From Psychrobacter sp. NG254 (GTDB taxonomy: Bacteria; Pseudomonadota; Gammaproteobacteria; Pseudomonadales; Moraxellaceae), in contig NZ_JADHDA010000001.1 of assembly GCF_015277735.1 (NCBI RefSeq), positions 248,001 through 312,000 of the forward strand: 64,000 bases of DNA, read 5' to 3'. Below the pieces are notes generated by a model. The model was not told the DNA's origin, searched no databases, and was given only the letters and a program-made list of their open reading frames with translations. Both the position numbers and the translations under genes were made by a program. This document shows, one piece after another, positions 34,475 to 44,445 of this stretch. Each line of letters opens with the position of its first letter. Position 1 is the stretch's first letter.

Positions 34475-36790
34475 TCAGGCAGGTTCAGCGGTGCTTGCTT
34501 CTACGCGCTCCAAAACGATGGTGGTCGATTTGTACGCTGGTATATGAGAATCTGGCGCATGCGTATCCAAATCAAAAAGGTCATTGCATTCTGGATAGTA
34601 AGCAGCAACCGCGTTGGAGGCAATGTCCATCTCAGTCAATACCAATGGCCCTAATATTCGTGGTTGCTCTAGGCTGTCATCAGCGCGCTGGCGAGAGACC
34701 ATGACACGATCCCCTTTTTGCCAGCCCAAACGGCTTATCTCATCTGGATGCATGAATAGCACGTCACGGCGATCGGTTTGACGATAGCGGTCTTTAAACC
34801 CGAAGATCATAGTGTTGAATTGATCATGGCTACGGACACTGGTCAATTGCCAAACCTTTTGCGCTGTATCTTCACTATCATCGATATCGTTTGCGGCTGC
34901 CATTTGTGCAGCGACAAAAGTAATCGGATATTGTGGTACTTCAAACTGGGCTTTGCCACTTTCAGTATTCCATACACGATGACGCGCCGCATGATATAAA
35001 TGAAAGCCACGCTCAGTGGTGCGGATGCGCTGATTAAAGTCTTCAAATCCATTAATCGCTTGAGCAATATAGTCTCGAATAATATCAAAATCTTCACTCA
35101 TCGCAAGCCAAGGAATAGATAAGTCAGCACCGAGTACATGAGTCGCGATATCTGCCACGATTTGCGCTTCAGATTTCAGAGTATCGCTAACGGGTTTGAG
35201 CGTGCCCTGAGTAGGTACGATCTGACACATAGAATCTTCGATAGTCGCAAACTGATCACCCTTTGTCGTGACAATACGCTCAGTACGACCCAAGCAGGGC
35301 AGGATCAAATTATTTGCCCCTGGGTATAGCATGGTTTCATTGAGCTTGGTACCGACAAATATATTCAGCTGAGTGGTGGTTAAGGCTTGCTCAATGGCAC
35401 TGGTATCTGGTGCCGCTACGGCATAGTTACCACCCATGCCCATAAAGACTTTTAGCTTACCTGCGATAAGAGCCTTAGCACCAGTGACAACGTCATAACC
35501 ATGCTCTTGCGGCATAGGATGCTCAAACACACGCTCAAGACTGTCTAGTAAGCTCTTGCTAGGGCGTTCATGTATACCCATGGTGCGATCACCCTGTACG
35601 TTGGAATGCCCACGTACGGGAGAGGCACCGGCACCATCGATACCAATCATGCCCATCAGTAATAGCAAGTTGGTAATCATCGCGACGTTGTCATCACCCT
35701 GCACATGCTGAGTAATGCCCATGCCCCATGTACAAATCGTCGCTGGGCTATCAGATACCAACTCAGCAAGATTGATAATCTCCGCTTGAGATATGCCGCA
35801 TCCAAGCGTGATATCTGTCCAGTTTTGCGCTGTTAGCCACTTTTTTAAAGGCTCAAAACCTGACGTGTGAGTGGTAATAAAGTCATGATTGATTTTATCG
35901 TTTTCGATCAGCCATTTGGCAATGCCTGTTAACAATGCAGCATCCCCACCGATTTGAATCTGAATGACCTCATCGACCATGTCATCACTTTGACCGGCTG
36001 CCATGTGAGTTGGTTTTTGTGGATTTCTAAATTTGCTTAGGCCTTGCTCACGCATCGGATTGATTGAGATGATTCGGCAGCCTTGCTCGTGAGAATGTGC
36101 AAGCATTTCCAGCATCCGTGGATGGTTGGTCGCTGGGTTTTGTCCAAACATTAATATCAATTTGGCTTGCTCAAAATCTTCTAGCTTGACCGTTGCTTTG
36201 CCAATGCCTAGCTGTCTGCCTAGCATCACAGAGGTCGGCTCGTGACACATATTAGAGCAATCAGGCAGATTATTGGTTCCAAAGCAGCGAACAAATAGCT
36301 GAAATAAAAACGCAGGCTCATTGGTGACACGGCCTGAGGTATAAAATAACGCTTCATGGGGTGAATCAAGCTGCCCCAATTGCTCAGCGATGATGCGATA
36401 AGCATTTTCCCAAGCAATAGGGACGTAGCGATCTTGCGCGGCATCATAAACCATCGGTTCTGATAGGCGGCCACTATGCTCAAGCTCGTAACCAGACCAT
36501 CCTTGTAGCTCAGTGACAGTATGACGTGCAAAAAACTGGGCATCTGCCTTATGCGTCATAGTCTCACTAGCAATGACCTTGATACCATTTTCACAGACAT
36601 CGATGGCTTTGTGCGATTTATGGTCAGGCCATGCGCAGCCTGGGCAGTCAAATCCGCCTTGAGGTTGATTGCTTTTAAATACGCTGATACTACCTCGCAA
36701 AAATGTCTTATAGTCCATAAGCTTCTGAGTAGAGGAGATTAGCGCAGGCCAACCAGCGGCAGGGTGGGAGTAAATAGGAATTTTGCGCAT
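34475..36790 (-). CDS. FdhF/YdeP-family molybdopterin oxidoreductase
   Basis: 771 residues of the molybdopterin oxidoreductase superfamily, closest in pattern to E. coli YdeP. GGFDCPGCAWPDHKSHK is near 50, YTSGRVTNEPAFLFQ near 150 and DCSNMCHEPTSVML with a Cys near 180. Cofactor-binding stretches are MFGQNPATNHPRM and GVSPVRGHSNVQGDRTMG-like (read here as GASPVRGHSNVQG). The C-terminal molydop-binding domain follows LTSVRSHDQFNT. The N-terminal four-Cys 4Fe-4S motif of formate dehydrogenase H is absent, as in YdeP. The ATG at 36790 is preferred because GAGG sits six bases before it. YdeP is linked to acid resistance in E. coli, and its substrate is unsettled. fdhD directly downstream suggests it is the client. 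Confidence 0.87.
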   Translation of the reverse strand: MRKIPIYSHPAAGWPALISSTQKLMDYKTFLRGSISVFKSNQPQGGFDCPGCAWPDHKSHKAIDVCENGIKVIASETMTHKADAQFFARHTVTELQGWSGYELEHSGRLSEPMVYDAAQDRYVPIAWENAYRIIAEQLGQLDSPHEALFYTSGRVTNEPAFLFQLFVRCFGTNNLPDCSNMCHEPTSVMLGRQLGIGKATVKLEDFEQAKLILMFGQNPATNHPRMLEMLAHSHEQGCRIISINPMREQGLSKFRNPQKPTHMAAGQSDDMVDEVIQIQIGGDAALLTGIAKWLIENDKINHDFITTHTSGFEPLKKWLTAQNWTDITLGCGISQAEIINLAELVSDSPATICTWGMGITQHVQGDDNVAMITNLLLLMGMIGIDGAGASPVRGHSNVQGDRTMGIHERPSKSLLDSLERVFEHPMPQEHGYDVVTGAKALIAGKLKVFMGMGGNYAVAAPDTSAIEQALTTTQLNIFVGTKLNETMLYPGANNLILPCLGRTERIVTTKGDQFATIEDSMCQIVPTQGTLKPVSDTLKSEAQIVADIATHVLGADLSIPWLAMSEDFDIIRDYIAQAINGFEDFNQRIRTTERGFHLYHAARHRVWNTESGKAQFEVPQYPITFVAAQMAAANDIDDSEDTAQKVWQLTSVRSHDQFNTMIFGFKDRYRQTDRRDVLFMHPDEISRLGWQKGDRVMVSRQRADDSLEQPRILGPLVLTEMDIASNAVAAYYPECNDLFDLDTHAPDSHIPAYKSTTIVLERVEASTAEPA

Positions 36791-36891
36791 GACAGACCTC
36801 ATATATAAGTGAAAACAGCGAAGCTTTGATAGACGACAACTATATAATGGACAATGGAAAGTTCCTATGAGCATTAACTATAGATAACAAA

Positions 36892-36926
36892 AAACCCCCA
36901 AGAAAAATCAATTCTCTTGGAGGTTT
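36892..36926 (-). terminator. Terminator of the ABC importer unit
   Basis: aaacccccaagaaaa pairs with attctcttggaggttt (a few mismatches), followed on the minus strand by TTTTTTGTT. It lies between the ABC ATPase stop and the ydeP-like start. Confidence 0.75.
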
Positions 36927-36950
36927 GGGGGGAATGTCATATTTGATAGG

Positions 36951-37745
36951 CTAGCTTAAAATCAGGCTATCATCTTCAACTTTTTCGCCACGTGTTTGCT
37001 CAAACATATCGAGCAAGTCATGCACAGTCATGCCTTGACGTTTGTCGCCTGACACATCAAGTACTACTTGACCTTGGTGTAGCATCACGGTGCGTGTACC
37101 ATGTGCCAATGCTTGTTGCATGGAATGTGTGACCATCATCGTGGTCAACTTATTGTCCGTGACAATCTTATCAGTCAATTCTAAGACAAACGCCGCTGTC
37201 TTTGGATCAAGGGCGGCTGTGTGCTCATCAAGCAATAAAATCTTAGATGGCTGTAGCGATGCCATAAGTAGACTGACCGCTTGACGTTGGCCACCAGATA
37301 GCAGCCCCATACGGTCTGTTAAGCGATTCTCTAGCCCAAGCTTGAGCACTGATAGTTTTTCTCGGAACAAGTCGCGGTTATTCGGATTTAGGGCAAAGCT
37401 TAAACCACGTTTACCGCCGCGCTTGTAGGCCAATGCCATGTTTTCTTCGATGGTCAGCGCTTCACAAGTCCCAGCCATCGGATCCTGAAAGACACGAGCT
37501 ACCCAGTGTGCACGCTGGTGGGCTGTTTTTTTGGTGACATCAATGCCATTGAGCAGAATTGAACCGCTATCAACACGTGTCGTACCACTTACTGCATTTA
37601 AAAAAGTCGATTTCCCCGCGCCATTGGTACCAATCACGGTGACAAATTCACCATCCGCAATATCAAGGTTAATACCACGCAGCGCAGGGTTTTCGATTGG
37701 CGTGCCTGGGTTAAAGGTCAGCCGTAAATCAGTGGCTTGCATCAT
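36951..37745 (-). CDS. ABC importer ATP-binding protein (TrpZ/BztD-like)
   Basis: 264 residues: Walker A GTNGAGKSTF near 37, Q-loop RVFQDPM near 86, signature LLSGGQRQAVSLL near 150, Walker B KILLLDEHTAAL near 170 and H-loop MMVTHS near 205. The cytoplasmic subunit hydrolyses ATP to drive import through the permease gene directly upstream (64 bp). The pairing with a PF04392 binding protein and a branched-chain-type permease is the arrangement of the TrpXYZ/YtrX-like importers. Substrate unproven; tryptophan/tyrosine or related aromatic compounds are candidates. AAGGAA precedes the double ATG. Confidence 0.9.
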   Translation of the reverse strand: MMQATDLRLTFNPGTPIENPALRGINLDIADGEFVTVIGTNGAGKSTFLNAVSGTTRVDSGSILLNGIDVTKKTAHQRAHWVARVFQDPMAGTCEALTIEENMALAYKRGGKRGLSFALNPNNRDLFREKLSVLKLGLENRLTDRMGLLSGGQRQAVSLLMASLQPSKILLLDEHTAALDPKTAAFVLELTDKIVTDNKLTTMMVTHSMQQALAHGTRTVMLHQGQVVLDVSGDKRQGMTVHDLLDMFEQTRGEKVEDDSLILS

Positions 37746-37809
37746 AATCGTTATTCCTTATTGTCTTATCAAGCGTCGCAAGGTGTATGAATACCTGCTG
37801 TAGTTGTCG

Positions 37810-38709
37810 TTAGGCGCGCACCTTACGAGATAAAAACTTGGTTTTCGCTTTTGGCAATACCAAGGCCAATACCACAAGAAGTGCGGTAATCAAGTTCAAA
37901 TCCTGCGGGCCAAAGCCAATGCTGCGCAGTGTGTCGCTTGATAGTGCCACTTGAATAAACAATTTATACAATACTGCACCAATAATAACGGCAAAAGTAA
38001 TCAGCCAAATACGCTTGGCAGGGATGATGGTCTCACCAATGATGACAGCTGCTAGACCAATGACGATCGTACCGATACCGATAGAGATGTCTGCACCGCC
38101 TTGGGTCTGGACAAACAGCGCCCCTGCGAGCGCAATCAAACCATTAGAGACGGCCATACCGATGATGGTCATCCATGAGGTATTGATGCCTTGTGCCTGC
38201 GCCATACGTAAGTTGGAACCAGTTGCGCGCATGGAAAGGCCGGTTTCAGTATTATAAAACCAGTCTAGCAATAGTTTCGCAGCAATAATGACGACCCCAA
38301 TGATTAAGCAGCGCATCCAATAGCCGTTGCTGTCGGTCACCAAGCTACTAAATACCGTGGTTTCACCCAGTAGCGGTAAGTTTGGCGCGCCCATAATACG
38401 CAGGTTGACAGAATACAATGCCACCATGACCAAAATACTGGCCAATAGCTGCAAAATGCCAAGTTTGACATGCAACCATGCAGTTACAATGCCGGCAACC
38501 GCACCTGCAAGCATACCAAAGGCACAGGCTAGCCAAGGGTTAACCCCTGCCACAATAGAGATACCAGCGACAGCGCCGCCCAGCGGAAAACTGCCATCTG
38601 CGGTCAAGTCTGGAAAGTCGAGCGTTCGGAATGAGATGAGCACGCCAAGTGCTACTAGGCCGTAAATCAAGCCACTCTCGAGTGCACCAAAAAAAGCAAT
38701 TAAGGACAT
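37810..38709 (-). CDS. ABC importer permease (branched-chain type, BPD_transp_2)
   Basis: 299 residues, 8-9 membrane helices, of the LivH/RbsC-like permease fold that forms the membrane channel. Sequence includes LDFPDLTADGSFPLGGAV near 32 and GAYAL-like repeated alanine/glycine-rich helices, ending in a basic tail (KAKTKFLSRKVRA). Strong similarity in gene order to TrpY of the TrpXYZ system. It lies behind a 350-bp gap containing a terminator, so it may be under read-through control from the binding-protein genes or use its own promoter. Confidence 0.87.
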   Translation of the reverse strand: MSLIAFFGALESGLIYGLVALGVLISFRTLDFPDLTADGSFPLGGAVAGISIVAGVNPWLACAFGMLAGAVAGIVTAWLHVKLGILQLLASILVMVALYSVNLRIMGAPNLPLLGETTVFSSLVTDSNGYWMRCLIIGVVIIAAKLLLDWFYNTETGLSMRATGSNLRMAQAQGINTSWMTIIGMAVSNGLIALAGALFVQTQGGADISIGIGTIVIGLAAVIIGETIIPAKRIWLITFAVIIGAVLYKLFIQVALSSDTLRSIGFGPQDLNLITALLVVLALVLPKAKTKFLSRKVRA

Positions 38710-39065
38710 AAGATATTAGTCGGTTATCATCAAGCGTTTAGCGATTATTATCATAAGCACACAGTAGCAAAGGTTTTACCCATGCTATCTATAGGCCTAT
38801 ATAACCCAAACGGCTAAGCGGTGAATTTAACAGATTAAGCAATCTGCGGTTAGGGTAAACCAAAACATCTTCCTATGAGGAATGAGCATAAAATACCTTG
38901 GTTCGAAATTCGGTTTTAATGCTTATATCACATTAAAAATAACCCAGCTCATATACCAGTAGCTGGGTCATTTTTATACTGAAATAATAGCAGTAAATAT
39001 CAGCAACAATCTAGGATTAAACCATTAATATAATCGTTTGACATGATGCTTATATTCAGAGGGCG
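38710..39065. other. Gap between permease and second binding-protein gene
   Basis: About 356 bp inside an apparent operon. It contains a terminator at 38942-38968 and the small palindrome CAGATTAAGCAATCTG at 38831-38846. No gene. It may hold an internal promoter for permease and ATPase. Confidence 0.5.
38942..38968 (-). terminator. Terminator inside the ABC importer cluster
   Basis: Perfect arms acccagct / agctgggt, then TATTTTTAATG on the minus strand. It comes after the binding-protein genes and before the permease gene, so it would limit read-through. Confidence 0.75.
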
Positions 39066-40091
39066 CTATTCTACCACTTCTTTTGCTTTATCGATAACCG
39101 CTTGTGGCAATGTGATGCCTTCTAATTTGGCATTTTTTGGACTGACGTACAAATCAAGTGCTTGAGGGGTATAAACAGGGATATCACCCGCTTTTTCACC
39201 GTTCAAAATACGCACCACAATTTTACCGGTTTCGCGGCCAAGTGCATAATAGTCAACGCCCAACGCAGCAATAGCACCACGTGCAACAGAGCTGGTGTCT
39301 GAGGCAACCAGTGGGATTTTGCTTTCTTTGGCGACTTGGAATAGCGACTCGTAAGCAGATACCACGTTATTATCGGTTGACGTGTAAATCATATCGACCT
39401 TGCCAGCTAGACTACGTGCTGCCATAGCAATATCCGTACTGCGCTGAGCAGGTGCTTCGTGTACCGTGATGCCCATTGGGGTCAGTTTTTCTTTTAGATT
39501 TTTTAGGATGATAGTCGAGTTCACTTCACCTGGGCTATAAACATAGCCCACATTTTTCAAACTTGGAATGATTTGGCGCATCAATTCAATTTGTGGCTCA
39601 TAAGGGAGCGCATCAGAACCGCCAGTCACATTGGTGCCAGAACCATCAAGCTTAGAGACCAGTTTGGCTTCTACTGGGTCAGTCACCGCAGAGAATACCA
39701 AAGGAATAGTGCTGGTAGCTGCCGCAACCGATTGTGCTGATGGCGTACCAATGGCAACGATAACGTCTGAGTTGTCTGCAACAAATTGCTTGGCAATCTG
39801 ACCAGCGGTTGCGGTGTTACCCTGTGCACTTTGGAAGTTAACGGTTAAGTTTTCACCTTCTGTAAAACCTGCTTCAGCAAGCTCTTCAATCACCCCTTTA
39901 CGCACGTCATCAAGGGCTGGATGCTCAACGATGGCCGTAATGGCAACGGTTTTCATAGCGGTTGCCGCATCGGCAGTGGCCGCGCCATCATTGGCCGTGG
40001 TGTCTTCTGCTGACTGGCTACAACCGGTCAAAATAGCGGTACAAACACCGCCCCATAGTAAGGCTTTAGCAAAACGATTCTGATACAACAT
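39066..40091 (-). CDS. ABC importer substrate-binding protein, copy 2 (PF04392)
   Basis: 341 residues. It has a signal peptide with lipobox LTGCSQ (Cys near 24), so it is probably a lipoprotein on the periplasmic side. The core resembles TrpX/YtrX-type PF04392 proteins: AITAIVEHPALDDVRKGVIEE, then FQSAQGNTATAGQIAKQF, and TDNNVVSAYESL. The start is the ATG at 40091 because TAGGAGT is well spaced; an upstream frame extension is unlikely. It is a close paralogue of the next gene upstream, with the same motifs in the same order. It binds a small organic ligand, not identifiable here. Confidence 0.88.
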   Translation of the reverse strand: MLYQNRFAKALLWGGVCTAILTGCSQSAEDTTANDGAATADAATAMKTVAITAIVEHPALDDVRKGVIEELAEAGFTEGENLTVNFQSAQGNTATAGQIAKQFVADNSDVIVAIGTPSAQSVAAATSTIPLVFSAVTDPVEAKLVSKLDGSGTNVTGGSDALPYEPQIELMRQIIPSLKNVGYVYSPGEVNSTIILKNLKEKLTPMGITVHEAPAQRSTDIAMAARSLAGKVDMIYTSTDNNVVSAYESLFQVAKESKIPLVASDTSSVARGAIAALGVDYYALGRETGKIVVRILNGEKAGDIPVYTPQALDLYVSPKNAKLEGITLPQAVIDKAKEVVE

Positions 40092-40183
40092 GGGTGTTAC
40101 TCCTAAAAATAATAATGTGTCCATACATAAATAGTTAATGTGCTTATTAAGCGTTTACTGCTGGTTGTTGCTCTTATTGCGGG

Positions 40184-41224
40184 TTACTTGTTATCGGTTT
40201 TTGCTTTGGTATCCACATCAACAGCGTTTTTCATCATCTCTGCTGATAGGCTAACGCCTTGTGCTTTGGCATGTTTCGGGCTGACATATAACGTTAAGTC
40301 ATTCATGATCTCAGGCTTGATGGTGCTGACAGCCTCGCCATTTAAAATTCTATAAACCATTTTGCCAGTCTTGCGACCAAAGTCATAGTCATTAACGCCT
40401 AAAGCAGCCGTCGCCCCGCGTTGTACACTAAACTCATCAGAGGCCACAATCGGCATTTTTAGCTCATTTGCCGCTTGTGTCATGGCTTCAAACGCAGAGG
40501 CCACGTTATTGTCCATTGAGGTATAGATGATATCAGCGCGCCCTTGTAGACTGCGCGTTGCCATACCGATATCGGTTGGGCGATTGGCAGGTATGTCTAA
40601 AATAGACAAGCCACGCGTTGGCAACATCTCTTTTAGCCTGTCACGCAGAGCTACTGAGTTGGCTTCACCAGGGCTATACACATAACCGATGGTTTTGGCA
40701 TTTGGTTTGATTTGTTGTAATAAGTCAATTTGCGGCTCTAAAGGTAACTGGCTCGACAATCCCGTCAAGTTAGCTTGAAACGGGGTGCCATCTGCATTGA
40801 TGAGCTTGGCTGCGAGTGGGTCTGAAACCGCTGTATATACAATCGGCACACTCGTGGTCGACGCCACAACGGATTGTGCTGATGGGGTAGATATGGCCAC
40901 GATAGCATCTGGATTGTCTCCAGCAAACTGCTTGGCAATCTGACCAGCTGTTGCAGTATTGCCTTGTGCGCTTTGGAAATTAATGGTCAGATTTTGGCCT
41001 TCAATATAACCATTGTCTGCCAACTCATCAATGATGCCGCGGCGCATGTCATCTAGTGAGGGATGCTCAACAATCTGTGTGATGGCCAGCGTTTTGGCTG
41101 GTTTATCGGTTGTTGCCGTGTTATCAGTGGTTGCCTTATCGTCAGCGCTTGAGCAGCCGATTAGGCCAAGCGTACTGATGGCAATGCTGCATAAGCTTAG
41201 GCGTATAGTAGAAGCAATGGTCAT
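40184..41224 (-). CDS. ABC importer substrate-binding protein, copy 1 (PF04392)
   Basis: 346 residues, also a lipoprotein with lipobox LIGCSS near residue 23. Conserved blocks match copy 2: TQIVEHPSLDDMRRGIIDEL, FQSAQGNTATAGQIAKQF, YVYSPGEANSV and TSMDNNVASAFEA. Differences concentrate in ligand-cleft regions (for example QPLSSQLPLEPQ-like stretches), so the two copies may bind different ligands for the same permease. It is the first gene of the unit, about 90 bp before copy 2. The C-terminal tail is rich in Lys, Asp and Thr. The start codon has only a weak ribosome site. Confidence 0.88.
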   Translation of the reverse strand: MTIASTIRLSLCSIAISTLGLIGCSSADDKATTDNTATTDKPAKTLAITQIVEHPSLDDMRRGIIDELADNGYIEGQNLTINFQSAQGNTATAGQIAKQFAGDNPDAIVAISTPSAQSVVASTTSVPIVYTAVSDPLAAKLINADGTPFQANLTGLSSQLPLEPQIDLLQQIKPNAKTIGYVYSPGEANSVALRDRLKEMLPTRGLSILDIPANRPTDIGMATRSLQGRADIIYTSMDNNVASAFEAMTQAANELKMPIVASDEFSVQRGATAALGVNDYDFGRKTGKMVYRILNGEAVSTIKPEIMNDLTLYVSPKHAKAQGVSLSAEMMKNAVDVDTKAKTDNK

Positions 41225-41650
41225 TATTAGTCTGGCTCATAGGTTAGAGAGTGCAGGTCAGCCGAATGACAGCAATATCAGTCCTGTAATGTCAGTTCTG
41301 TGATGTCAAATCTGCGATAGTAGGCTAACTTCGAGGCGATCGATTCCTTGATCATTATGGCTATATTATGACAGCAATGTAACTTATCGCAATAAAAAAT
41401 TCAGTCGTGTTCGTCACAGGTGTTAATAAGGAGTAGGTTGGCTATCTTATTCAGTAAAATCGCCATCAAAAATCTTACAAGCTAGCAACGCATCTATTAC
41501 GGACTGCCTTCATAATTCACGTAAGCTAATTTTTATACGAGAATCATAATGAGTCTGAAAGTCATATCATCATTATGATGACATAGTGAATGTACAACAC
41601 ACTCTACTGTTTATCTGATTTTTTCGAATGAATATTTTAAGGATAATATT
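41225..41650. other. Divergent intergenic region (binding protein / small secreted protein)
   Basis: About 426 bp. An inverted repeat atcataatga (41543-41552) / tcattatgat (41570-41579) and a palindrome TCATCATTATGATGA lie about 75 bp before the plus-strand gene and could be an operator. No gene is seen. Confidence 0.45.
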
Positions 41651-42040
41651 ATGAATACTGCTAATCTTAAGTTATTAACCATTGCTGGTATCACGGCTAC
41701 TTCATTAGTTTGCTTGCCTGCTATGGCAAAAGACAACCATGGTAACGGGCATGGAAATGCCAAGGGTAACTCCGCTCATATTAGTAAAGATTATAAGCAT
41801 AGTGGCAATGCCCACCCTAATATCAACGCTTATCGCAATGCTAGCCCTAATGCCTCGTTTAAGCGTGATCTTGATAAGTATGGTTATAGAGTAGTCGGTA
41901 AGATTGATAGAAGAGATTATGATCGTTCTGTCGTTTTAGACCGTTACGATGACCGTTACGTTCGTATTCGCACGCCAGAAAATAACATTGTGATAGTGAT
42001 TAATGATACGTTGCAGATCATCGATGTTTTAACCAGATAA
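41651..42040 (+). CDS. Small secreted basic protein of unknown function
   Basis: 129 residues. The signal peptide (KLLTIAGITATSLVCLPAMA, cleavage near 26) is followed by a Gly/His/Asn/Lys-rich segment (DNHGNGHGNAKGNSAH...) and then a charged domain with YDRSVVLDRYDDRYVRIRTP and a C-terminal hydrophobic strand (NNIVIVINDTLQIIDVL). The folded part recalls RcnB/DUF1236-like periplasmic proteins, but I do not assign a family. AAGGATAATATT precedes the ATG and a terminator follows at 42081-42109, so it is a monocistronic gene. Confidence 0.75.
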   Translation: MNTANLKLLTIAGITATSLVCLPAMAKDNHGNGHGNAKGNSAHISKDYKHSGNAHPNINAYRNASPNASFKRDLDKYGYRVVGKIDRRDYDRSVVLDRYDDRYVRIRTPENNIVIVINDTLQIIDVLTR

Positions 42041-42080
42041 ATATAAGATTCGATTTTTAACTGTTGTATAAATCAACCAT

Positions 42081-42109
42081 AAAAAAGATGCCGCTAGGGC
42101 ATCTTTTTT
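42081..42109. terminator. Bidirectional terminator between small secreted protein and metG
   Basis: Stem aaaaaagatgcc / ggcatctttttt around the loop GCTAG-type bases, with T-runs on both strands. The two genes are convergent and share it. Confidence 0.9.
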
Positions 42110-42133
42110 ATTTTTTACTACTAAAAATAACCG

Positions 42134-44239
42134 TTAAGCTAGCACGTCACCAACGACACAAGCATCTGGCAAGGTAACGACCGTTAATCCTGTCTTCGGA
42201 TCGCCAGTTGATAGTACCATGCCTTCTGATACGCCAAATTTCATCTTACGCGGGGCAAGGTTGGTCACACAAATGACTTTCTTATTGACCAATTGCTCAG
42301 GCTCATAGAACTTGCGAATACCGCTAAACACATTGCGCGGCTTGTCTTCACCTACATCTAAAGTAAACTGTAATAGCTTATCAGCACCTTCTACATGGTT
42401 GCAGGCAACAACGTGAGCCACTTTCATCTCAACTTTGGCAAAGTCTTCGATACCAATATAGTCAGCTTGTTCAGCATCAGTACTAGCATCTGTTGCAGAT
42501 GCTTTGTCTTTTGCGGTAGGCTTACTATTATCAGTCGCAGCAGGAGCGTCTGCTTGAGTTAATGATGCTTTAGAATCTTCTACCATCGCTTCAATATCTT
42601 TTTCTTCGATACGTTGCATCAGTGGTTTGAACTTATTAATTTTATGACCAAGTAACCACTGGTTACGGCTAGCGAAGTCTAAGCTGTCAATGTTTAAGAA
42701 TGCTTTGGCATTATTGGTCAGCTCAGGCAATACAGGTGCTAGATACACCATCAACTGACGGAAGATGTTAATCGCGACTGAGCAGACGTCTTGAACTTCT
42801 TGTTCAGTGCCCTCTAATTTCGCGAGTGACCATGGCTTCTTGGCATCGATATATTCATTGGCTTTATCCGCACACTGCATGATTAAACGCATAGCACGTG
42901 AGAATTCACGATTCTCATAGGCAGCAGCAATCTCATCGCCCGTTTTGGTGATGTCTTCTAAGAGCTCTGACTCGACGCAAATCTCTGACAGCATACCGTC
43001 GTACTTCTTAACCAAGAACCCAGCACTACGACTGGCGATATTGACGACTTTACCAACCAAGTCAGAGTTGACCTTTTGCATAAAGTCTTCTAAATCTAGA
43101 TTAATATCTTCGACTTTGTCAGACAGTTTGCTGGCGAAATAATAACGCAGGTATTCAGGATGCAGATGCTCAGCATACGTCTCGGCCTTAATAAAAGTGC
43201 CGCGTGACTTACTCATTTTTTCGCCATTGACCATCAAGAAACCATGGGCAAAGACGCCAGTCGGCGTACGTAATTCGCTACCAGCTAGCATCGCTGGCCA
43301 AAACAGCGCATGGAAGTAAACGATGTCTTTGCCAATGAAGTGATAAACCTCAGTTTTGTGCTCGTTTTCTTGCATCCAATAACGGTCAAAATCAAGCGCG
43401 TTATCAGTCCCTGCACGCTTATCACACAGGTTTTTAAAGCTTGCCATGTAGCCGACTGGCGCATCTAGCCACACATAAAAATACTTGTCTGGCTCATCGC
43501 TTGGGGTATCTGGAATTTGGAAACCAAAATAGGGCGCATCACGTGAGATGTCCCAAGTCGCCAAACCTGCTTCAAACCACTCTTGCAATTTATTGGCGAC
43601 CGACGTTTGCAAACGGTTGTCGCTGCGTGTCCAGTCTTTTAAGAACTGCTCAAACTCTGGCAAATTAAAGAAATAATGCTTGGAGGTTTTGAGTATAGGC
43701 GTTGCACCAGACAACGTAGATTGTGGATTTTTAAGTTCGGTGGCATTGTATGTGGTGCCACACACTTCGCAGTTGTCGCCGTATTGGTCGGCTGATCCAC
43801 ATTCAGGGCAAGTGCCTTTGACAAATCGATCGGCTAAAAATAACTGCTTTTCAGGATCAAATAACTGCTCAACATCTTTGGTACTAATATGACCTGCACT
43901 GCTTAAACGACGATAAATCAGCTCAGAAAATTCTTTGTTTTCTTCTGAATGGGTAGAATGATAGTTATCAAAATTAATCAAGAATTTGGCAAAGTCGGCT
44001 TCATGTGAGGCTTTCACTGTGGCGATTTGCTCTTCTGGTGTGATACCGTTATCTTGTGCCTTTAGCATGATGGCGGTGCCATGAGCATCATCGGCGCAGA
44101 CATAAGTGACCTGATGGCCTTGCGCTTTCATCGCACGTACCCAAATGTCTGTCTGAATATACTCTACAAGATGCCCCAAATGAATGTAGCCGTTGGCGTA
44201 GGGCAAGGCACTGGTTACTAAAATCTCACGCACTTTCAT
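42134..44239 (-). CDS. metG: Methionine-tRNA ligase
   Basis: 701 residues. The class I catalytic core has the HIGH-like motif HLGH near residue 20, a zinc knuckle [18 protein letters not shown] near 145, and KMSKSRG near 340. The anticodon-binding domain follows. A C-terminal tRNA-binding (EMAP/Trbp111) domain starts around 590 with [12 protein letters not shown], preceded by an Ala/Thr/Asp-rich linker. The ATG at 44239 is listed; a GTG one codon upstream is also in frame, with AGG close by. In many gammaproteobacteria metG and mrp are divergent neighbours. Here they are separated by about 6.5 kb. Confidence 0.97.
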   Translation of the reverse strand: MKVREILVTSALPYANGYIHLGHLVEYIQTDIWVRAMKAQGHQVTYVCADDAHGTAIMLKAQDNGITPEEQIATVKASHEADFAKFLINFDNYHSTHSEENKEFSELIYRRLSSAGHISTKDVEQLFDPEKQLFLADRFVKGTCPECGSADQYGDNCEVCGTTYNATELKNPQSTLSGATPILKTSKHYFFNLPEFEQFLKDWTRSDNRLQTSVANKLQEWFEAGLATWDISRDAPYFGFQIPDTPSDEPDKYFYVWLDAPVGYMASFKNLCDKRAGTDNALDFDRYWMQENEHKTEVYHFIGKDIVYFHALFWPAMLAGSELRTPTGVFAHGFLMVNGEKMSKSRGTFIKAETYAEHLHPEYLRYYFASKLSDKVEDINLDLEDFMQKVNSDLVGKVVNIASRSAGFLVKKYDGMLSEICVESELLEDITKTGDEIAAAYENREFSRAMRLIMQCADKANEYIDAKKPWSLAKLEGTEQEVQDVCSVAINIFRQLMVYLAPVLPELTNNAKAFLNIDSLDFASRNQWLLGHKINKFKPLMQRIEEKDIEAMVEDSKASLTQADAPAATDNSKPTAKDKASATDASTDAEQADYIGIEDFAKVEMKVAHVVACNHVEGADKLLQFTLDVGEDKPRNVFSGIRKFYEPEQLVNKKVICVTNLAPRKMKFGVSEGMVLSTGDPKTGLTVVTLPDACVVGDVLA

Positions 44240-44445
44240 CACCTATATTTTTATATGAACGGGTTGGTTATAACAGGCTTTACGCCATCAGCTGTTGTTG
44301 GCAGATGCACTATTATAAAGTCTAAACATTATGAAAATTAAAAATGGTGTCTATGATACCGTAATTCAGCCAAATTTGTGCCATTGCTTGGTAATTAACT
44401 CTGTCAGCACAGGCGTTGACCACGCACTTTTTAGCCAGCTCTACT

